Origin: Citrus sinensis
Lineage: Eukaryota > Streptophyta > Magnoliopsida > Sapindales > Rutaceae
Length of the DNA: 64,000 nt
NCBI RefSeq assembly: GCF_022201045.2
Contig: NC_068558.1
Coordinates: 49,269,501 to 49,333,500, forward strand
Reading direction: 5' to 3'
This document shows, in pieces, positions 13,783-26,973 of the stretch; positions within the stretch are counted from its first letter, which is position 1; each line of letters opens with the position of its first letter. The notes under the pieces are model-generated. The model saw only the letters and a list, made by a program, of their open reading frames with translations, was not told the origin of the DNA and made no database searches. Position numbers and translations under genes: made by a program.

Positions 13783-16600
13783 GTCATTCCTGTAAACGAT
13801 GTTAAGGTTTGGTTTGTTAGGGAGTTAGTGTTATGGTTGTAGAAATATACGTGTTTTTGAAAGTCTTGTAAATCCTGCTTTCTGCTCTGGTGATTTGTTT
13901 TTCTCCTGGTGTAAATGAAATTGCTTCTTGATAGTTAACTAGGTGTGTTCTCAGAATATGCAAATTGTTTTACATTTCGGCTATCTGTTTACTCTCTGGC
14001 TAATCCTAGTTATCCCAAGCTCAAGTAAAACAGGAAAATTATACCAAGACCCCTCTTCAGAAAACGAACAATGGAGATCATTATTTTAGACGTCCATATA
14101 ACTTCATAGTTACATGTTTCTGGCATTCAATCCTTAAATTTTTGTGATGGTAGTCAAGAATCTTCACCCAATTTTTAGTAGGTACCAGTTTTGATTTGCG
14201 AGGTAAAGGACAGCCAATTTAAATGATAATGGTGAGGACTATTTGCATTCTAAAATTTATTCGTTTAATTTAAAAAATAAATTTTACCCATCATACTATT
14301 ACAAATGTCAAACAGTCTTTCATCAAAACTATCCCATTAATAAGTAATTATTTTCCTGTTAAACCCATAAAGTTTCATCATTCTAGAATCATTTTTGTTT
14401 ACCAAAGTCATAAATACATTTTGATTTAGTTTAAGTGACTATTGAAAGGAAGTTTTAATCACAATCACAACTTTTGCTTTGTTGTTCTTTATATGGGTGA
14501 TGCCTACACAATTTATTAGTCTTGTTAACTTTCTTTCTTTATCTTTTTAAAATGTGAGGATTTGAAAGACAGTTTTTGCTGAATCAAAGTTATTAGGTAA
14601 GAAAAAAAAATTAAAAAAAAATCTTAATTATTAATTCAACAATCAATAAAAATTCAAGTGAAAATTGAATTATTATCCTTCTTTAAAACATAATTTTGTC
14701 TTGATTTGAATTTAAATTAATTTGTTGTAACACCAACAATAATAACGACAATAATAATAATGTTAAAAATAATTAAAATAATAAATTTAATAACAATATT
14801 ATTAATATAATAATAATGACACAATAAATAACAATAATAATAGTAGTAATAATAATACCTTTTTCTTAATTAAGATAAACAAAATTTATTAATAGAAAGG
14901 GGAGTCATATGTCTTTTTTGAAAATTAGAGAGTTTTATATTTCTTTTTCCAAACGTTAAAAGTTAACCGTCATTTTTCATGTATTTTATTGTAAATATAT
15001 ACAATATTATCTCTTTTTTTGTTAAAATAAACGGAATAATTATTTACAAAGGAATTTAAATATCTTTTTTTAAATATTAAAAAAATTTAATGTCCCTTCT
15101 CCCCAAAAATTGAAAGCTACCAGTCCTTTTCCCATGTCAAAAGTAAAATTTAAAGTGTAAATGGATTCACCCAAAATTATAATCGCCTTGAGATGTGAGG
15201 CCATGTTCCATTCCATACATGTGATTCGGGTTTTCTCTGTTGGGACCCAAGTCCGAAGGTGGTGGGCTGCGTATAAGCCAGCTAATTTTTTTTTTGGATT
15301 TGCATCTTACGTTTCGTTCTTATCCCCCGTTTAGGCGTTTAGTCTTCGTAATCTTCTCTGCCAAACATATATACTTAAAATAATATAAAGTTAAGATATA
15401 ATTAAATTTTTTATTTAATAATTATTAATTATATCTTTAAAAATAATAAAAATCAACTCTCCGCTAAATTTAAATGCAAACAAATATTAAATTAATAATA
15501 TAATAATAGGAATTTTCTCTTATTTAGGCCCTACTCAATATAACTTGGTAAAACCTCTTATATATAATATACAATATATATTTTGAGTCATGAACCGTGC
15601 TCACCTTGTTAAGGAGGAGATTTAACTGCCATGAATGTATTTAAAAATTCGATTTACAAATAAAAACGAATATTACAATAAAAGAAAAATGTTTAAATTT
15701 GTATTTTCTAGAAAGGTTCTAGAACCGTGCTCCATGTGGAAGGATCAATTCAAACTTCTAAATTATTTCTCATCCAAAGAAACAAACGAAATTGAATCAA
15801 AATCATACCCGTAAATCATCAATGTAAAACTGTGTTGGTGTTCAAACAGAGGATTATAGATAAGTTAATAGTATGACTTATGAAATATCACCAAAATTTT
15901 CTAATATAATTGAAAAAATTCAAATGGAAAAATTAATTTTGAAATTTTGATTTTGGATTTGAGAAACAAAATGGGCCCAAAGAAAATGACCGGAGGGTAC
16001 TTGATTGATACCCAGGTGATGGTCGAGGGTGCCCAGGACAAAGTAAGGAAAATTAAAATAGAAGTTTGTGTTTTTGCCTTAAATTTAAAAATTGAATTTG
16101 ATTGAAAAAAATATATAAATATCTGAATAAATATTTATTTTTAATATTATAAGTGATATTTTATTTATTTTTATAAATAAAAAATTTTATCAGAAAAAAT
16201 AAAAGATTACTTTTTATAAATTTATACATAATATGTTTAATAGATTTTTTGGGGATAAGTTATTTATTTCTCATTTAAATAAAAAGAATCACAAAAATTT
16301 ATTGTTTTAATTTCAATGTAAATATTTAAATATCGAAACATAATAAATTTAGAAAAATAAGTAAAATTTTCAAGATTTTAAATATTTAACAAAATAAACC
16401 TAATTTATTCCTTAATAATTTATCGACCGGGTCCCAAGTAAATTAAAAAGGGGAATGAAATCCATCAAAACAACAATGGCAGTCAGATAAGATTTAAAAT
16501 ATATCTAATGAATTAAATTAATTTTCGAAATTAGCTTTCACCAAGCTTAGCCATGCCTATGTGTGACTCCCAGTCACATGCCACCTCGCTCTGTGGCAAT
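13783..16600. other. AT-rich spacer
   Basis: 3' UTR of the PP2 gene, then about 2.5 kb of strongly AT-rich sequence. A stretch rich in AAT/ATT triplets lies at about 14730-14865. I see no conserved frame, no terminal repeats and no transposon protein. Confidence 0.6.
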
Positions 16601-17218
16601 AATCAGTTACTCACCACCACCAACAACAATTCTCTCTCTCCCCAAAATTATTACGCTTTCTCGCTCTAGGGTTTCGCACTTTTGGGGATTTTTCTTTTGA
16701 TTCCTCAATAAAGGGCAAAAATTTAATCTTTTCTCTCAACCGTGAGTCTGTGATTCCCATCCCCTGAAAAGCTTTTTTCTTTTTTGTTATGCTTTTCGGT
16801 TTAATTTTCTTCGTCAATTTCGAGCTTTTAATTTTTAGTAGTATATACCTTTGAATTTTAATGGAAAATCATAATTTTTGTGACTACTTTCTGGCCGTTT
16901 ATGCGAGTGTATGTTATTGAATCTGAAACCATGTTAATAATGTATGCAAGTTTTTGTAGAATTAAAAATCCCTAATTTCTTTCATTTTTGGTTCAATAAT
17001 TATAGGAGCTTTCAGATTTTTCATTTGAACCTTGCTCTCTTTACCATCTATCTTCACTCCTTGAATGTATTAAAGGGGTTTTAAGGAATTTGTGCCTGTG
17101 CGTGTGTTTTCTTTTCTATGGGGCTTTTAGGCACCGTTTGGATTTCTCCAAGTTTTATTTTGCTTATCCGTGCAAGTTCTTATTTACTGTGTTGCATTAT
17201 TTCAGTTGGTCAGTTCAA
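16601..17218 (+). other. 5' UTR with a likely leader intron for the F-box gene
   Basis: A pyrimidine-rich leader (CTCTCTCTCCCC near 16630) ends at a donor GTGAGT at 16742. A matching acceptor TTATTTCAG ends at 17205, 13 bases before the ATG. This predicts a 464-base 5'-UTR intron. The inference is from splice signals only. Confidence 0.55.
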
Positions 17219-19875
17219 ATGGAGAATCGAATTGATTTTGTGAACTGGCTTGATCCCGACATGTCTATTCAGATCCTCACTTGTTTGGATGATCTATCTG
17301 ATCTTCTCCGTGTTACCTGTGTCTCACGTTGTTGGCGACAGTATGGTAAGCGAAAGTATTCAGTAATGTCTATGCTTTCTTCTGTTTTTGTACCAACTTC
17401 ATGGTTGTAATGCTGAGGGGTGAATTACTTGTTTTGTCTCTACTTGATGGAATTTTTCAAATGTAGACGTAGCAGAAAATCTATGGTCTTGTCCTAAAAG
17501 GTTTAAGGTTCTTTATGTGTTTTAAGATTGCAGTCTTGTCGCTGAGAGATACATAATTTTCTATGTTTTGCAGTCATTGCAAACGGTCTCTGTCGGCAGC
17601 TGTGCCTAAGAATGTTTCCTCAGTTATCGAAAGTTGTTCATGTAGTGGAACAAAGATATGGTACAAAAGACCCTGCAGAGGTGGGATCTAGTAATTTTAT
17701 GGAGTGGCAAAATTTGGAGAGGGAGCACAGAGCTTATGCCTTTTTAGCACGAGGTTGTACAACATTTCCTATTAGAGATTTGATTTCAGAGCCAATCTGT
17801 GCTTCCAGCACTGATAATTATCCAGAGGAGAGCATCGACAATACTCTGGAACCTAGAGATGTAGTTGCGCAGAGAGCTTCGTACTGGTCAAGTAAAGGAA
17901 ACAGCAATCCCGCCGAGCCTGAAATGCTGTTATATAAGTTGATGGGTGATCTGTGTGTTATTACTGAAGTCAGCATACAACCTTTCGAAGGTTGATCGTT
18001 TTAGAAAATTGATACTCGAGTTCTTCATTCCAAATTTCATTCTTTTTTTTTAAAGGACATACCAAATTTAATTCTTGTCACTGATGATAAGTTTATGTAT
18101 TTTTTGTACAGCTTATTTTCAATGGGGTCTACCTATATATTCAGCCAAAGCTGTGCGCTTCCGAATGGGTCATCCAAAGTCTCCTGTGGATGTTCCCTTA
18201 GGTGAGTCATATAAGGACTATGAAAATAAATTCATCTGGACGTACACTTCACAAGAGTTCCCAATGGCCCAGGTAAGCTGTATTTCTAAGCTGTATTTCT
18301 AACTGTGCTATTACCTATATTGTTGCAATCAACTGAAAAGAAGCTGAAGTAAATATGAGTTTGTAAAGACTGTAATAGCATCTAGAGAATAAACCTTCAA
18401 TAGATCTTCTCTTGCACCAAAATATTATCATTTGACATAATCACCTTTTGCATAATCTCACTTTAGATTGAGATAATGAGTTCAGATTGTGTGCACAAAA
18501 GGAGCCTGACAATTCTGTAATTGCTGGGGGTGCATTATGGCACATTCCCGCAGTAAGTCAATTCCATGCACAGAGATTTGATGTAAAGAGTGGCTGATAC
18601 CTTTCAAGTAGCCAAATATGGATTAAAAGATGGGCAGTCCTTGACCATTGCATTTATCAGTGCCTAAAATGCCTTTTATCACCAAGAACTAATTTTGTAA
18701 ATGGGAGAATAAACTGCTCATTATATTTTGTTTCAATTTGAACTTACTTTTGAGGACCATGGCTTGCCGCAAAAGGTCCTAGAAGCTGGCTGAATGCAAC
18801 CGAAATGCACTTTCAGGCCTAAACTCAATCTCTTGATTGAAAAGTTTAGGATATTCTTACGAGTCAATGGCAGTATTTTTATCATTTGGTCTTCATCATT
18901 GTAAATTGTTTGTTTTGAGCTGCTATGTGACTCTCTGAGTGACACTTTGTTTCTTCTATATTTCCCATCCACATTCTAATCATCCTAATGAATTCACCAA
19001 CAGGAGAATCGCCTCCAGACGTTCAAGCTTCCAGAACCTGTTTTGTGCATTGGTGGGTTTTTGCTGATTGAACTTCTGGGTAGGGTTCAGAGACAAGATA
19101 TGGATGGCTTATTCTATATATGGTTTGCCCCTTCCTCTCTTTTCAATTGTTCTTTTTTGGTATTCATGGTAAATTGTTGTGAACTTTTTCAGGATCAATG
19201 TGCTAGTACCTTAATTGAATACTTTGTTATTTTAGCCATAATTTTTAGCCATAATGTTTATGTCACAGACCAGCTTTGAGTTCCAAGCTTATCCAACAAT
19301 ATCTTTACATTAGCATTGGCCAAACTGATGGCTGTTGGATTATGAGTTTTAGTTGATACACTGTTTTGAGGGCTTTGATGATTCATTTTGGCACCATTTT
19401 ATTGATTAGAGAGAATCTTTTGAAAATTTTACTTTTATTCTGAACAAAATAGATATTCATGTCTTTTCATTTTTTTTTTTAAAAAGATGAGACATTCATG
19501 TGCTTATCTTTGGTTAGAAACTGTTATGATCATTTTGGCTACTAGCTGTGTATGAGGAGAATATGTATTTCCATCGTATACTGGCCTAATTTTGGTACTT
19601 TATTGGCATATCACAGTGTGTCTCATGTTCAGATCATGGGACGATCATTATCACCTGCATTCGGTATTGAAAGCCCTGAACCCTCTGGGAAATTTGCATT
19701 GAAGGTTCTGAGTTATGCTCAACCCACACTTGATGATCCATCCTTAATCCAGAGTGCGTATTTACGGAGGCGTGTGGGGCAGATTATAAACATCTTGCGG
19801 GGCAATGCTGTAGATGTTGTGGAATATGAGTGGGGTGAAGAAGATGATGAATCAGATGATGAGTTCGTTCTCTAG
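17219..19875 (+). CDS. F-box protein, At4g00755-like
   Basis: Predicted SCF ubiquitin-ligase receptor. Five exons join without any frame error: 17219-17345, 17574-17990, 18112-18272, 19004-19122 and 19617-19875, total 360 residues. The F-box is at residues ~8-45 (LDPDMSIQILTCLDDLSDLL, then VSRCWRQY). The C-terminal two thirds form an Ig-/galactose-binding-like region seen in this family (IYSAKAVRFRMGHP, WTYTSQEFPMAQ, LCIGGFLLIELLGRVQRQ, YICVSHVQIMGRSL). The tail is acidic (EEDDESDDEFVL). The ATG at 17219 is in a favourable context. The partner proteins are unknown. In Arabidopsis At4g00755 is almost adjacent to PMT15 (At4g00750), which matches the order here. Confidence 0.9.
18279..18302. repeat. 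14-base tandem duplication just after exon 3 donor
   Basis: The motif AAGCTGTATTTCT occurs twice head to tail a few bases inside intron 3 of the F-box gene. Minor length variant. Confidence 0.7.
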
Positions 19876-20495
19876 TGTGTCACATAAATCTAAATTGTAT
19901 CTCCTTTTTCACTTTGATCCCTGCTTTTGCACTAAGTAATAATTCCATTTGGAGTGGCATCGTCTAAGGCCTTTTTATTGTAGTGCTCAGGCAGAAATGT
20001 ATGTACTTATTCTGCATTCTCCTTGCAGTTCACCGTGTAGCCTTTGTTCGGCACCAAGTTGCTCGTTCTTTCCCTCCACTCTGGGGAATAATGGAAGTTT
20101 GAAGTTATAGTTTCCCTGTGCTCAATAGAAACATAATCTCACTCTAGAGGTTCATCTCCAGATGTCAAAACCGAGAATGGCAAAATGAGCTTAATGACGA
20201 TTCTGTTTAGTGCCTGATTGTTTAATGCTGGTTGACAATGCAATGTGGTTTTCTCTGATATGGATGCTAACTGACATTTAAATTTTTATATGAATCATAA
20301 ATGAAAAGACAAGCCAGGGGTATTATTACTACTTTAAAAGAGCAGAGTGATCTTGACAACAAGTGGAATATTTTAATGTCACCTTATAAGGTGGCGAATT
20401 GAGCAAAAGCATACACCAACATCTGACTTATGTAACCACTACGAATAATTATTTTAATGTCACTGAAGCTTGTGCAGCAAAGCCGCCTTTTCCAT
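19876..20495. other. Convergent 3' ends of F-box and PEX11 genes
   Basis: The two stop codons face each other across 620 bases, which should hold both 3' UTRs. Nothing else is evident. Confidence 0.6.
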
Positions 20496-22467
20496 TCATG
20501 GTGCCTTGGCTTTTACTGGAGCTGGAAGTAGCTGCATCACAAAGAGCAAAAATCTAATCAGAAAATGAGCAGTGGCTAGTTGCAGTTTCCGAGAATTATA
20601 TTGACCCAAAGGCTTAATCAGGTCCCGTGCTGCCGTGCAATGCTAGGATTATTTAAATTTTAATTTACTGTTTATGAAAGTCAAAGCCAATTTTTATTTT
20701 ATCACTACTTGTCAATATACTAATAAAAAATTCTTTAAAAAAGTTGTCAAAATACATCTATGGACAAGTCACATCAAGATAATTTCCCAAGTAACAAAAA
20801 TCTTCATATTCATGATGACTAAAGATGCCTGATGCTTCTTCTTCATCCTTCGTTCAAATCAGACCATTGTCAAATATAGTGTTTTCTTTTGTTTGGGTAT
20901 TTTCAAACTCACACATTACCGTCCTATGTTCGTATATTTCATCGTTCACGAGCCAATATATAACTAACGCACTAATGAAGATACCAACCGAAAATTAACT
21001 GTAGAATTTGAAACCTGATATCAAGAGATGGGTAGCAAATCCAAAGGCTCCGATATACAACTAACACAGTAATGAAGATATCAACCGAAAATTAGCTGTA
21101 GAATTTGATACCTGATAACAAGAGATGAGAGAGGTAACAAATCCAAATGCTCCTGTTACACGAGGAGTAACTTTCTTGGGGGCCAATTGAAGCAGCCCAA
21201 CCGCCACCACAATGTCCATGGCTGATTTGACAAGTGCTAGAGACCTCTCATTTGATTTTTTAAGTTTAGCTTGGTATTGTTCATTCTGCAATAAATCCCA
21301 AGGAAAAAGAAAAAGGGATGGAGAAAGACAACAGTTAGCTAGGAATTCAGTAGGTGCAAACGTTTCATTGTTAACTTATTGCGGAAACGTTAGGTTGGTA
21401 TACTTTATGCTTATCACTGTCCTTAAGCTCCTTCTCTAACTTTTTCATTGATGTAGAAAGCCTCCCAAGCTCTCCAAGCTGACACATGGAAGGGATAAAT
21501 TGGATTAGACAAAACCATCATAACAAGAAACTATTCCAAATTTAGAATTCCAAAATATAGAAGCCAGTGGTTAATAGAAAACTAAAAGCAACACACCTCA
21601 ACTAATGTGCTACAAACTGAGGAACCCATCCAACAAAAAAGAGATATCCGACCAAGCAATTCTGCACGCTCTTTGTTCTGTTGCAAAAGTACCATCGTAG
21701 TTGATCTTTTTGGGAAGGGTAAAAAAAAACTTACAAACCTAAAATGAACGTACAGAACTGTCTTTACCTTGTAGATGCCTGATCTGCCAAGCCAAACGAC
21801 TTGATCAAGAAATAAGAAAGTTGACAATAATGCATTCTTGGACTGAAACATGCAAACAATTAAGAAGTCAAAGCCATGGAAGGAAAAGGGAGAGGGGAAA
21901 AAAAAAGACAATAGAGAAGCCATTTCACAAACTATTTATACCTTTCCCAGCAAAACAAGTGGTAGCGGAGTTCCTTGGGGAACTGGGCTGATAAGAGCGT
22001 GCAAATCATTGACAAACTGCAAAAACCAGAGTTACAACCAAATCATGTCAGCATGAGACACATAGAAATATAAGTTCAATATCAGATTTCAACAAACGTT
22101 TCAACTAAACCTCAGAGAGAAAATAAGTTCACAAATCTGCTTCTTTCTTAAGCTCTTGCTTACAGCAGGCAGAATAAAACATTATCAGTTAATAAATGAC
22201 ATGTCATACAAAGCTACCAAAGAAACCAAAAACCTATGCTACGGTTACTTCAAAAAGAATACTATAAAGCGTAACCTTAAAAAGACGGAAAACTTTCCGG
22301 GCTAAGCTGGTTGACTTGTCAACATTTTGGGCAGTACCAGGCTGTCCATCACTCAAGAATTTTGAACCATATTGTATAGCTCTGCATATCTTGTCCCTGG
22401 CTTCAGCCTTATTCAAATACAAAACCACAAGTGCAAGTTCTGCTCTGGTTGCATCCAGTGTACTCAT
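20496..22467 (-). CDS. PEX11: Peroxisomal membrane protein 11 (PEX11C/D/E type)
   Basis: PEX11 proteins elongate peroxisomal membranes and drive peroxisome proliferation. Seven exons on the minus strand: 22467-22276, 22016-21942, 21842-21768, 21677-21597, 21478-21404, 21285-21112 and 20531-20496. They add up to exactly 235 residues, the usual length of this subgroup, with no frame error. Visible blocks: MSTLDATRAELALVVLYLNK, AIQYGSKFL (amphipathic N-terminal helix region), FLDQVVWLGRSGIYK, ELLGRISLFCWM and LLQLAPKKVTPRVTGAFGF near the C-terminal membrane span. The C-terminus is PAPVKAKAP, in the place where paralogues have a lysine-bearing tail. Exon 1 is preceded by a probable 5'-UTR intron (donor near 23386, acceptor near 22477). 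C, D and E cannot be told apart here. Confidence 0.93.
20956..21155. repeat. ~100-bp tandem duplication spanning the PEX11 exon 6 donor
   Basis: Two direct copies, about 20956-21052 and 21053-21155, share blocks such as AATGAAGATA, CAACCGAAAATTA and TGTAGAATTTGA. The second copy contains the real 3' end of exon 6 and its donor at 21112. The first, inside intron 6, keeps a similar exon-like end (AFGFAT) and a GT donor but lacks six bases and carries point changes. Confidence 0.8.
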
Positions 22468-25290
22468 TTTTTATCCTGTAATCAAGGTATTTGCGGTTCG
22501 TTATGATTCATGTATAACTCAGATTAACAAAATAACATCAGGCATACAATGTTCAAAATACCACATCACAAATATAAAACAGAAGCAAAATATGTCAATC
22601 AAAACCAACAGAAGTTAAATCAAGTCAAGCAAGAGCTTAACTATAAAAAGCATATTATCCATTGTCCAAGGGAAAGTGCCATTTGAAAGATCCGTCCATT
22701 CTCAACGAATTAGAAAACTATAAGGTGGAGACCATTCAATTAGAGGATAAAAATTACACAATTACAATTGGCAAAAAGAATTTGAACAGCTCATTAACAA
22801 GAATACATGTCAAGATAACTTTAGGAAGTATGATTAACCAAAAGTTGCAGCACTAAATCTTGTTACAACTTCAAATTTCTATCCAAGAATCATCACCATG
22901 AACCGCTAGCCGCCCTATAACTGCATGAGACAATCTACAGCAAAGTACATAAACATCCCAGAATAGCTTCTGCGTCAGATAATCTCTTCTAAACCGGCAG
23001 ATTATGATACTGTATTTCTCCAAGAAAAACTCAGAAACTAAATGAAAAAAAAAAAAAATGGTGGGCCGTAAACAAACAGAGAGCAAGAGAAAAAGAAAAA
23101 AAAAACAATCTTCCTTCCAAGACTTTTTTTATCTCAACCCTCAGTTCAACTGCTAACCACAATAAATTTCCAAGCAACCCAACGGAGTAAAACAAGATGA
23201 GCGAATAATTCATCAACAAATGAATAAAATCACAAAATCTAAAACCCAATATCTAAAATCACATTAATTAATCATGATTCCCAAATAAAAATCAAAACCC
23301 ATAACTCAATAATCAAACAAAAAGCAGCTTATTGCAGTAAGCTTTCACATAAACATAAACATAAACAAAAATCGATTTTACATACCTAAAGTACAGATCA
23401 AAAGGTCCAAAAGAAGAGAAAAATAAAAAAGAACTGGGGTTTGTTTATTATAGGCGAACACAAAATTTTTTTTCTTTTTTTTTTTACCCAAATCTTACTA
23501 AGATACTCTTATTATGTATATGATGGATTGATAGAGAAGAGTATGGTACCGAAAAAAGTGCGCAACGATTTGGCCTCGAAAAGCTCAAATTTTGCCTTTT
23601 TTTTTCTTATTTCCCTTAATTTTATCTGAGAAAAGTTGCAGAGGCTGCCCTTTAGTTAAGCTACCGTCAGCTATAGCGTCGTTTTGCTTCGGATGACCGG
23701 ATTGCTTCTCTATCTCCGCAAATGATAGACTGTGATAAGGGCTTGTTTGGTCCTCTATTTTCCAATGTAATAAAACAAAATCATTGGCCGTTAATTGTGT
23801 AACCGTAATTCCTCCGAGAGTTTTTGCATAAGGTCCCACTACCACAACTCATGATCCGACCGTTGATTTTTTTTTTGTTAGGGCGAAATGATTTACGAAT
23901 TACGATCACGATTCATTTTCGTTTTCATTATACAATAATAAAGATAAAGGAGGAAACCGTAAACAAGTAATCAATGTATGTACAGTGTATAAATATAATT
24001 AAATTTAATATAACCACTATTTATATAAAAAAATTTAAAATAAATATATAATTATAACATTGTTTATTTATTACATGGGTGATAAAATACATGTGCCCCA
24101 CAAGTTTTCTAAATTTGTGCTCCGTTCGGTTCACACCAATCCGAAGAATGAGAAATATGGACGGCTCTGTTCAGCGAGTCACTGCTGCGCTGTCACTTAT
24201 CTGGAAGCGCAGAAATCAGAAAATGGAATCGGTTGCCCCAAAACAAAAAAGCCCATTCTTTTGCCATCCTAAAAGCCCACTAAACACTAGGCTTCAAACT
24301 GTTGATAATGCAGTGCAGAATCAGTTGTTTACTCTTTAGCTAATTCAGGAGATGCGGATGGATGCTTTGAAGTGAAAACACAACAAAACTAGTGGGGTTA
24401 GGTCCTGGTGCTGTACAAGTATGACAACAAACTCTATCTATCTTAAGTGATGTCGTGTTGACTTTCCATATCATTTTGCGGAGCAGGCCTAACTGAAATA
24501 CCCAAAAGTTTTAAAAAAATAAAAATAAATCACAACAGTTCTCGTAACGGCTTTATTCTCTTAAACTCTCTGATAAGTATCACCTTTTCTGCAGCTGTCA
24601 AAAATATATTTTTCTTTTAACCCAAATTTCAACCATTGAGCAGTAAAGACCAACTAAAAGTGCACGAGCATCATGTCAGTCCCAGCAAGTTTTAGGTTGA
24701 AAAGCGTTCAAAGAGAAATCATTTATGATCTTATCCCCCACCGAGCGAGCTAGGATATGGAATCCAGGACAATGGCGGAGAATTGTACAAGTAATTATAA
24801 GGCTAAATGATACACAACAGTACAACGGAGTAAACAATTGCTCTCAGGCTCTCAGCGACTGAAAGCTGTTGACCAGAGATGGCACATTCAAATAAATAAA
24901 GCCTAATAGATACAAAGAGTAATAATAAAATAAATATGTAAAGAAAGCAATTTTAACCATTATTATGATCTATGCATAGGAAACAACAGTAGAAAAGAAT
25001 AAAGAATGACAAGGGATAAAATCTTCATCATAACAGATCATGATTGCAACACGTTCAAGTGCAAAGGCAAGTTGTGGTAAATGGCGATATCGTTGAGAAC
25101 TGAAGAAATTGGGGGGAAAAAAAAACATTATACATTTATAAACATTAATAATAATGACGTCGGTTGCATGGTTGAAACATTATGAATATCATTGACTACT
25201 TTTGTTTCATACAGATCATGAAACATCAACCATACAACAGAAGCTATAGAAGAGGCCTTGTTACACAAAGGGTGATTTTCTTGTCATTTT
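22468..25290. other. PEX11 leader/promoter, spacer and 3' flank of ARM gene
   Basis: 22477-23386 looks like a 5'-UTR intron of PEX11 (acceptor TGATTACAG, donor GTATGTAAA). The PEX11 promoter lies beyond about 23430. From about 24880 the sequence is probably the 3' UTR of the ARM-repeat gene. No other coding signal is seen between them. Confidence 0.5.
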
Positions 25291-26973
25291 CTATTTTCTG
25301 CTGAAAAAACTTCTCAACCTTCCTCTTTCCAATCGCTCGAGGAGCTTCCTTGCACCTGGAATGTCCATCTCAGAAAGCTTTTTAAGATATCCGATTGCAC
25401 CATAAGAAATCATCAGCTTCTTACATTTCTTACTTGGAGAAAGAGATGCCAGGCAGGCCACTGCATATTTCTTTGCAGTGTTTTGTGGACTTGGGTCGAG
25501 CAATTGGACCAAATTTGGCACACTTTTATCATCCCTTTTGACTTCTCTGCAGTTCTGCGGAAGTGTCACCAAGCTTGAAATTGCTTGGGCTGCAACTTCT
25601 CTAACACTATTTGGTTTAGCTTCAAGCAACTTGATGAGCAGAGGTGTACACCCAGCTTCACCCACCAATTTTTTCATCTCTGCTGAGGTGCAAACCCTAC
25701 AGAGAGCCGATGCAGCAGCTTGTTGTGCACCCAATGATCCTGCCTTAAGCACATGCACCAAACGAGGGAAGAAACCAAGAGAAATCAAAACCTCCTCAGA
25801 AACTGAACCAACCAAATTCCTCAATGCCCCAACTGCAGACTCCTGGGGCAAAGGACCATCAAGGTATGCCAATAAGCTTCGTATTCCACCTTCTGAAACC
25901 ACAGACCTTCTTAGATTCTCATTGCTGGCAGTGAGATTCTGCAAGCACTCTGCAGCATATTCCTTGGATCCCAATAAAATTCCACAATCTAGGAGTTTGA
26001 TCATAACCGAGACAATCCCTTCTTCAGCAAGCATTTGGCGAACCTCAGGAACAGCTGATATATTCTTCAACGTACAGGCAGCTGCTGCCTGCGAAACAGA
26101 GTCACCAGTTTGACAGATCTCAATAAGAGGTCGAACCCCACCATGTCCCACAATTGCCCGGGCCATTTCTGCCGACATTGACAATCTTTGGAGCGAAATT
26201 GTAGCCTTCTCTTTACCCACAGTGCTACCAGACTCAACAAGCCTAATGAGAGGAGGCAAAACACCTTCTGAAACAAGCCAATTCTCACAACTACCTGATT
26301 CAGCAAGTGAGCATATCACAGTAACAGTCTTTTCCCGTATACGAGGAGAAGTTGCTGTTAACAATTGGACCAGAGCAGCAATATTGCTCCGCCCCATAAC
26401 AGCCAAAACATTCTTTTCATCCTCTTTCATGGCCTCAACAAGGCTGTCAAGAGCTTTGTGCTTTGCCTCCAAGTGCCCGATCTGAAGCCGTGCAAGTAAT
26501 TCCCTTGTATTGCCATGTGTTGTAGCTTCGGCATCTGTTGAAGAACCAGCCACAGACAAAGGCAACGTAGCCTCCCCAAGCACTCCTGTCTTGATTAGAA
26601 GTCCACAGTCGTGCAAATTCAAATCCAATTTCCCTGATAAGGCATCGAGATCGCTCTGCATCCTAAGCTTCCCTTCATACTTCTCCTTCACACATAACTC
26701 TGCCAATTCAATTGCTTCCTTCAATGTCTTTGACACTGCCTGCAATTGCTCCCTACACAATGCATTTTTGGAAAAGCAAGGATGGCTTGACAAGTCGGAT
26801 AAATGCGACGGGATCTGCTCCAATTTGGAGATTATCATCTTCCATCTACCAGGAAACCCCTTAATCTGTCTTGCCTTCTCAACAGCCACTGGAACAAGCT
26901 CTTGTGCATGTAACAGCCACTCATCAGCCGATTGAATATTGGCCAATGCCCCGTTACCACCATCTTCCACCAT
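25291..26973 (-). CDS. Armadillo-repeat protein (At1g01830/At2g45720-like)
   Basis: Uninterrupted single-exon frame of 560 residues from the ATG at 26973. A longer reading would need a TTG at 27000, and the ATG opening MVEDGGNGALANIQ is the better start. The N-terminal ~150 residues are helical without a U-box. From ~170 to ~540 there are consecutive ARM-type repeats with typical endings such as GVLPPLIRLVESG, GGVRPLIEICQTG, GIVSVMIKLLDCG, GGIRSLLAYLDG, GCTPLLIKLLEA and SVPNLVQLLDPS. ARM proteins are protein-binding scaffolds; no enzymatic role or partner is known to me for this one. In Arabidopsis the same family neighbours PEX11C and PEX11D, as it does here. Confidence 0.9.
   Translation of the reverse strand: MVEDGGNGALANIQSADEWLLHAQELVPVAVEKARQIKGFPGRWKMIISKLEQIPSHLSDLSSHPCFSKNALCREQLQAVSKTLKEAIELAELCVKEKYEGKLRMQSDLDALSGKLDLNLHDCGLLIKTGVLGEATLPLSVAGSSTDAEATTHGNTRELLARLQIGHLEAKHKALDSLVEAMKEDEKNVLAVMGRSNIAALVQLLTATSPRIREKTVTVICSLAESGSCENWLVSEGVLPPLIRLVESGSTVGKEKATISLQRLSMSAEMARAIVGHGGVRPLIEICQTGDSVSQAAAACTLKNISAVPEVRQMLAEEGIVSVMIKLLDCGILLGSKEYAAECLQNLTASNENLRRSVVSEGGIRSLLAYLDGPLPQESAVGALRNLVGSVSEEVLISLGFFPRLVHVLKAGSLGAQQAAASALCRVCTSAEMKKLVGEAGCTPLLIKLLEAKPNSVREVAAQAISSLVTLPQNCREVKRDDKSVPNLVQLLDPSPQNTAKKYAVACLASLSPSKKCKKLMISYGAIGYLKKLSEMDIPGARKLLERLERGRLRSFFSRK

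Noticed and set aside
17090-17218. In-frame upstream extension of the F-box protein
   Set aside because: It has no ATG and lies inside the predicted leader intron; the ATG at 17219 with the F-box nearby is the natural start.
25478-26113. 211-codon open frame on the plus strand
   Set aside because: It lies wholly antisense to the ARM-repeat gene and shows no domain; the minus-strand frame explains the sequence.
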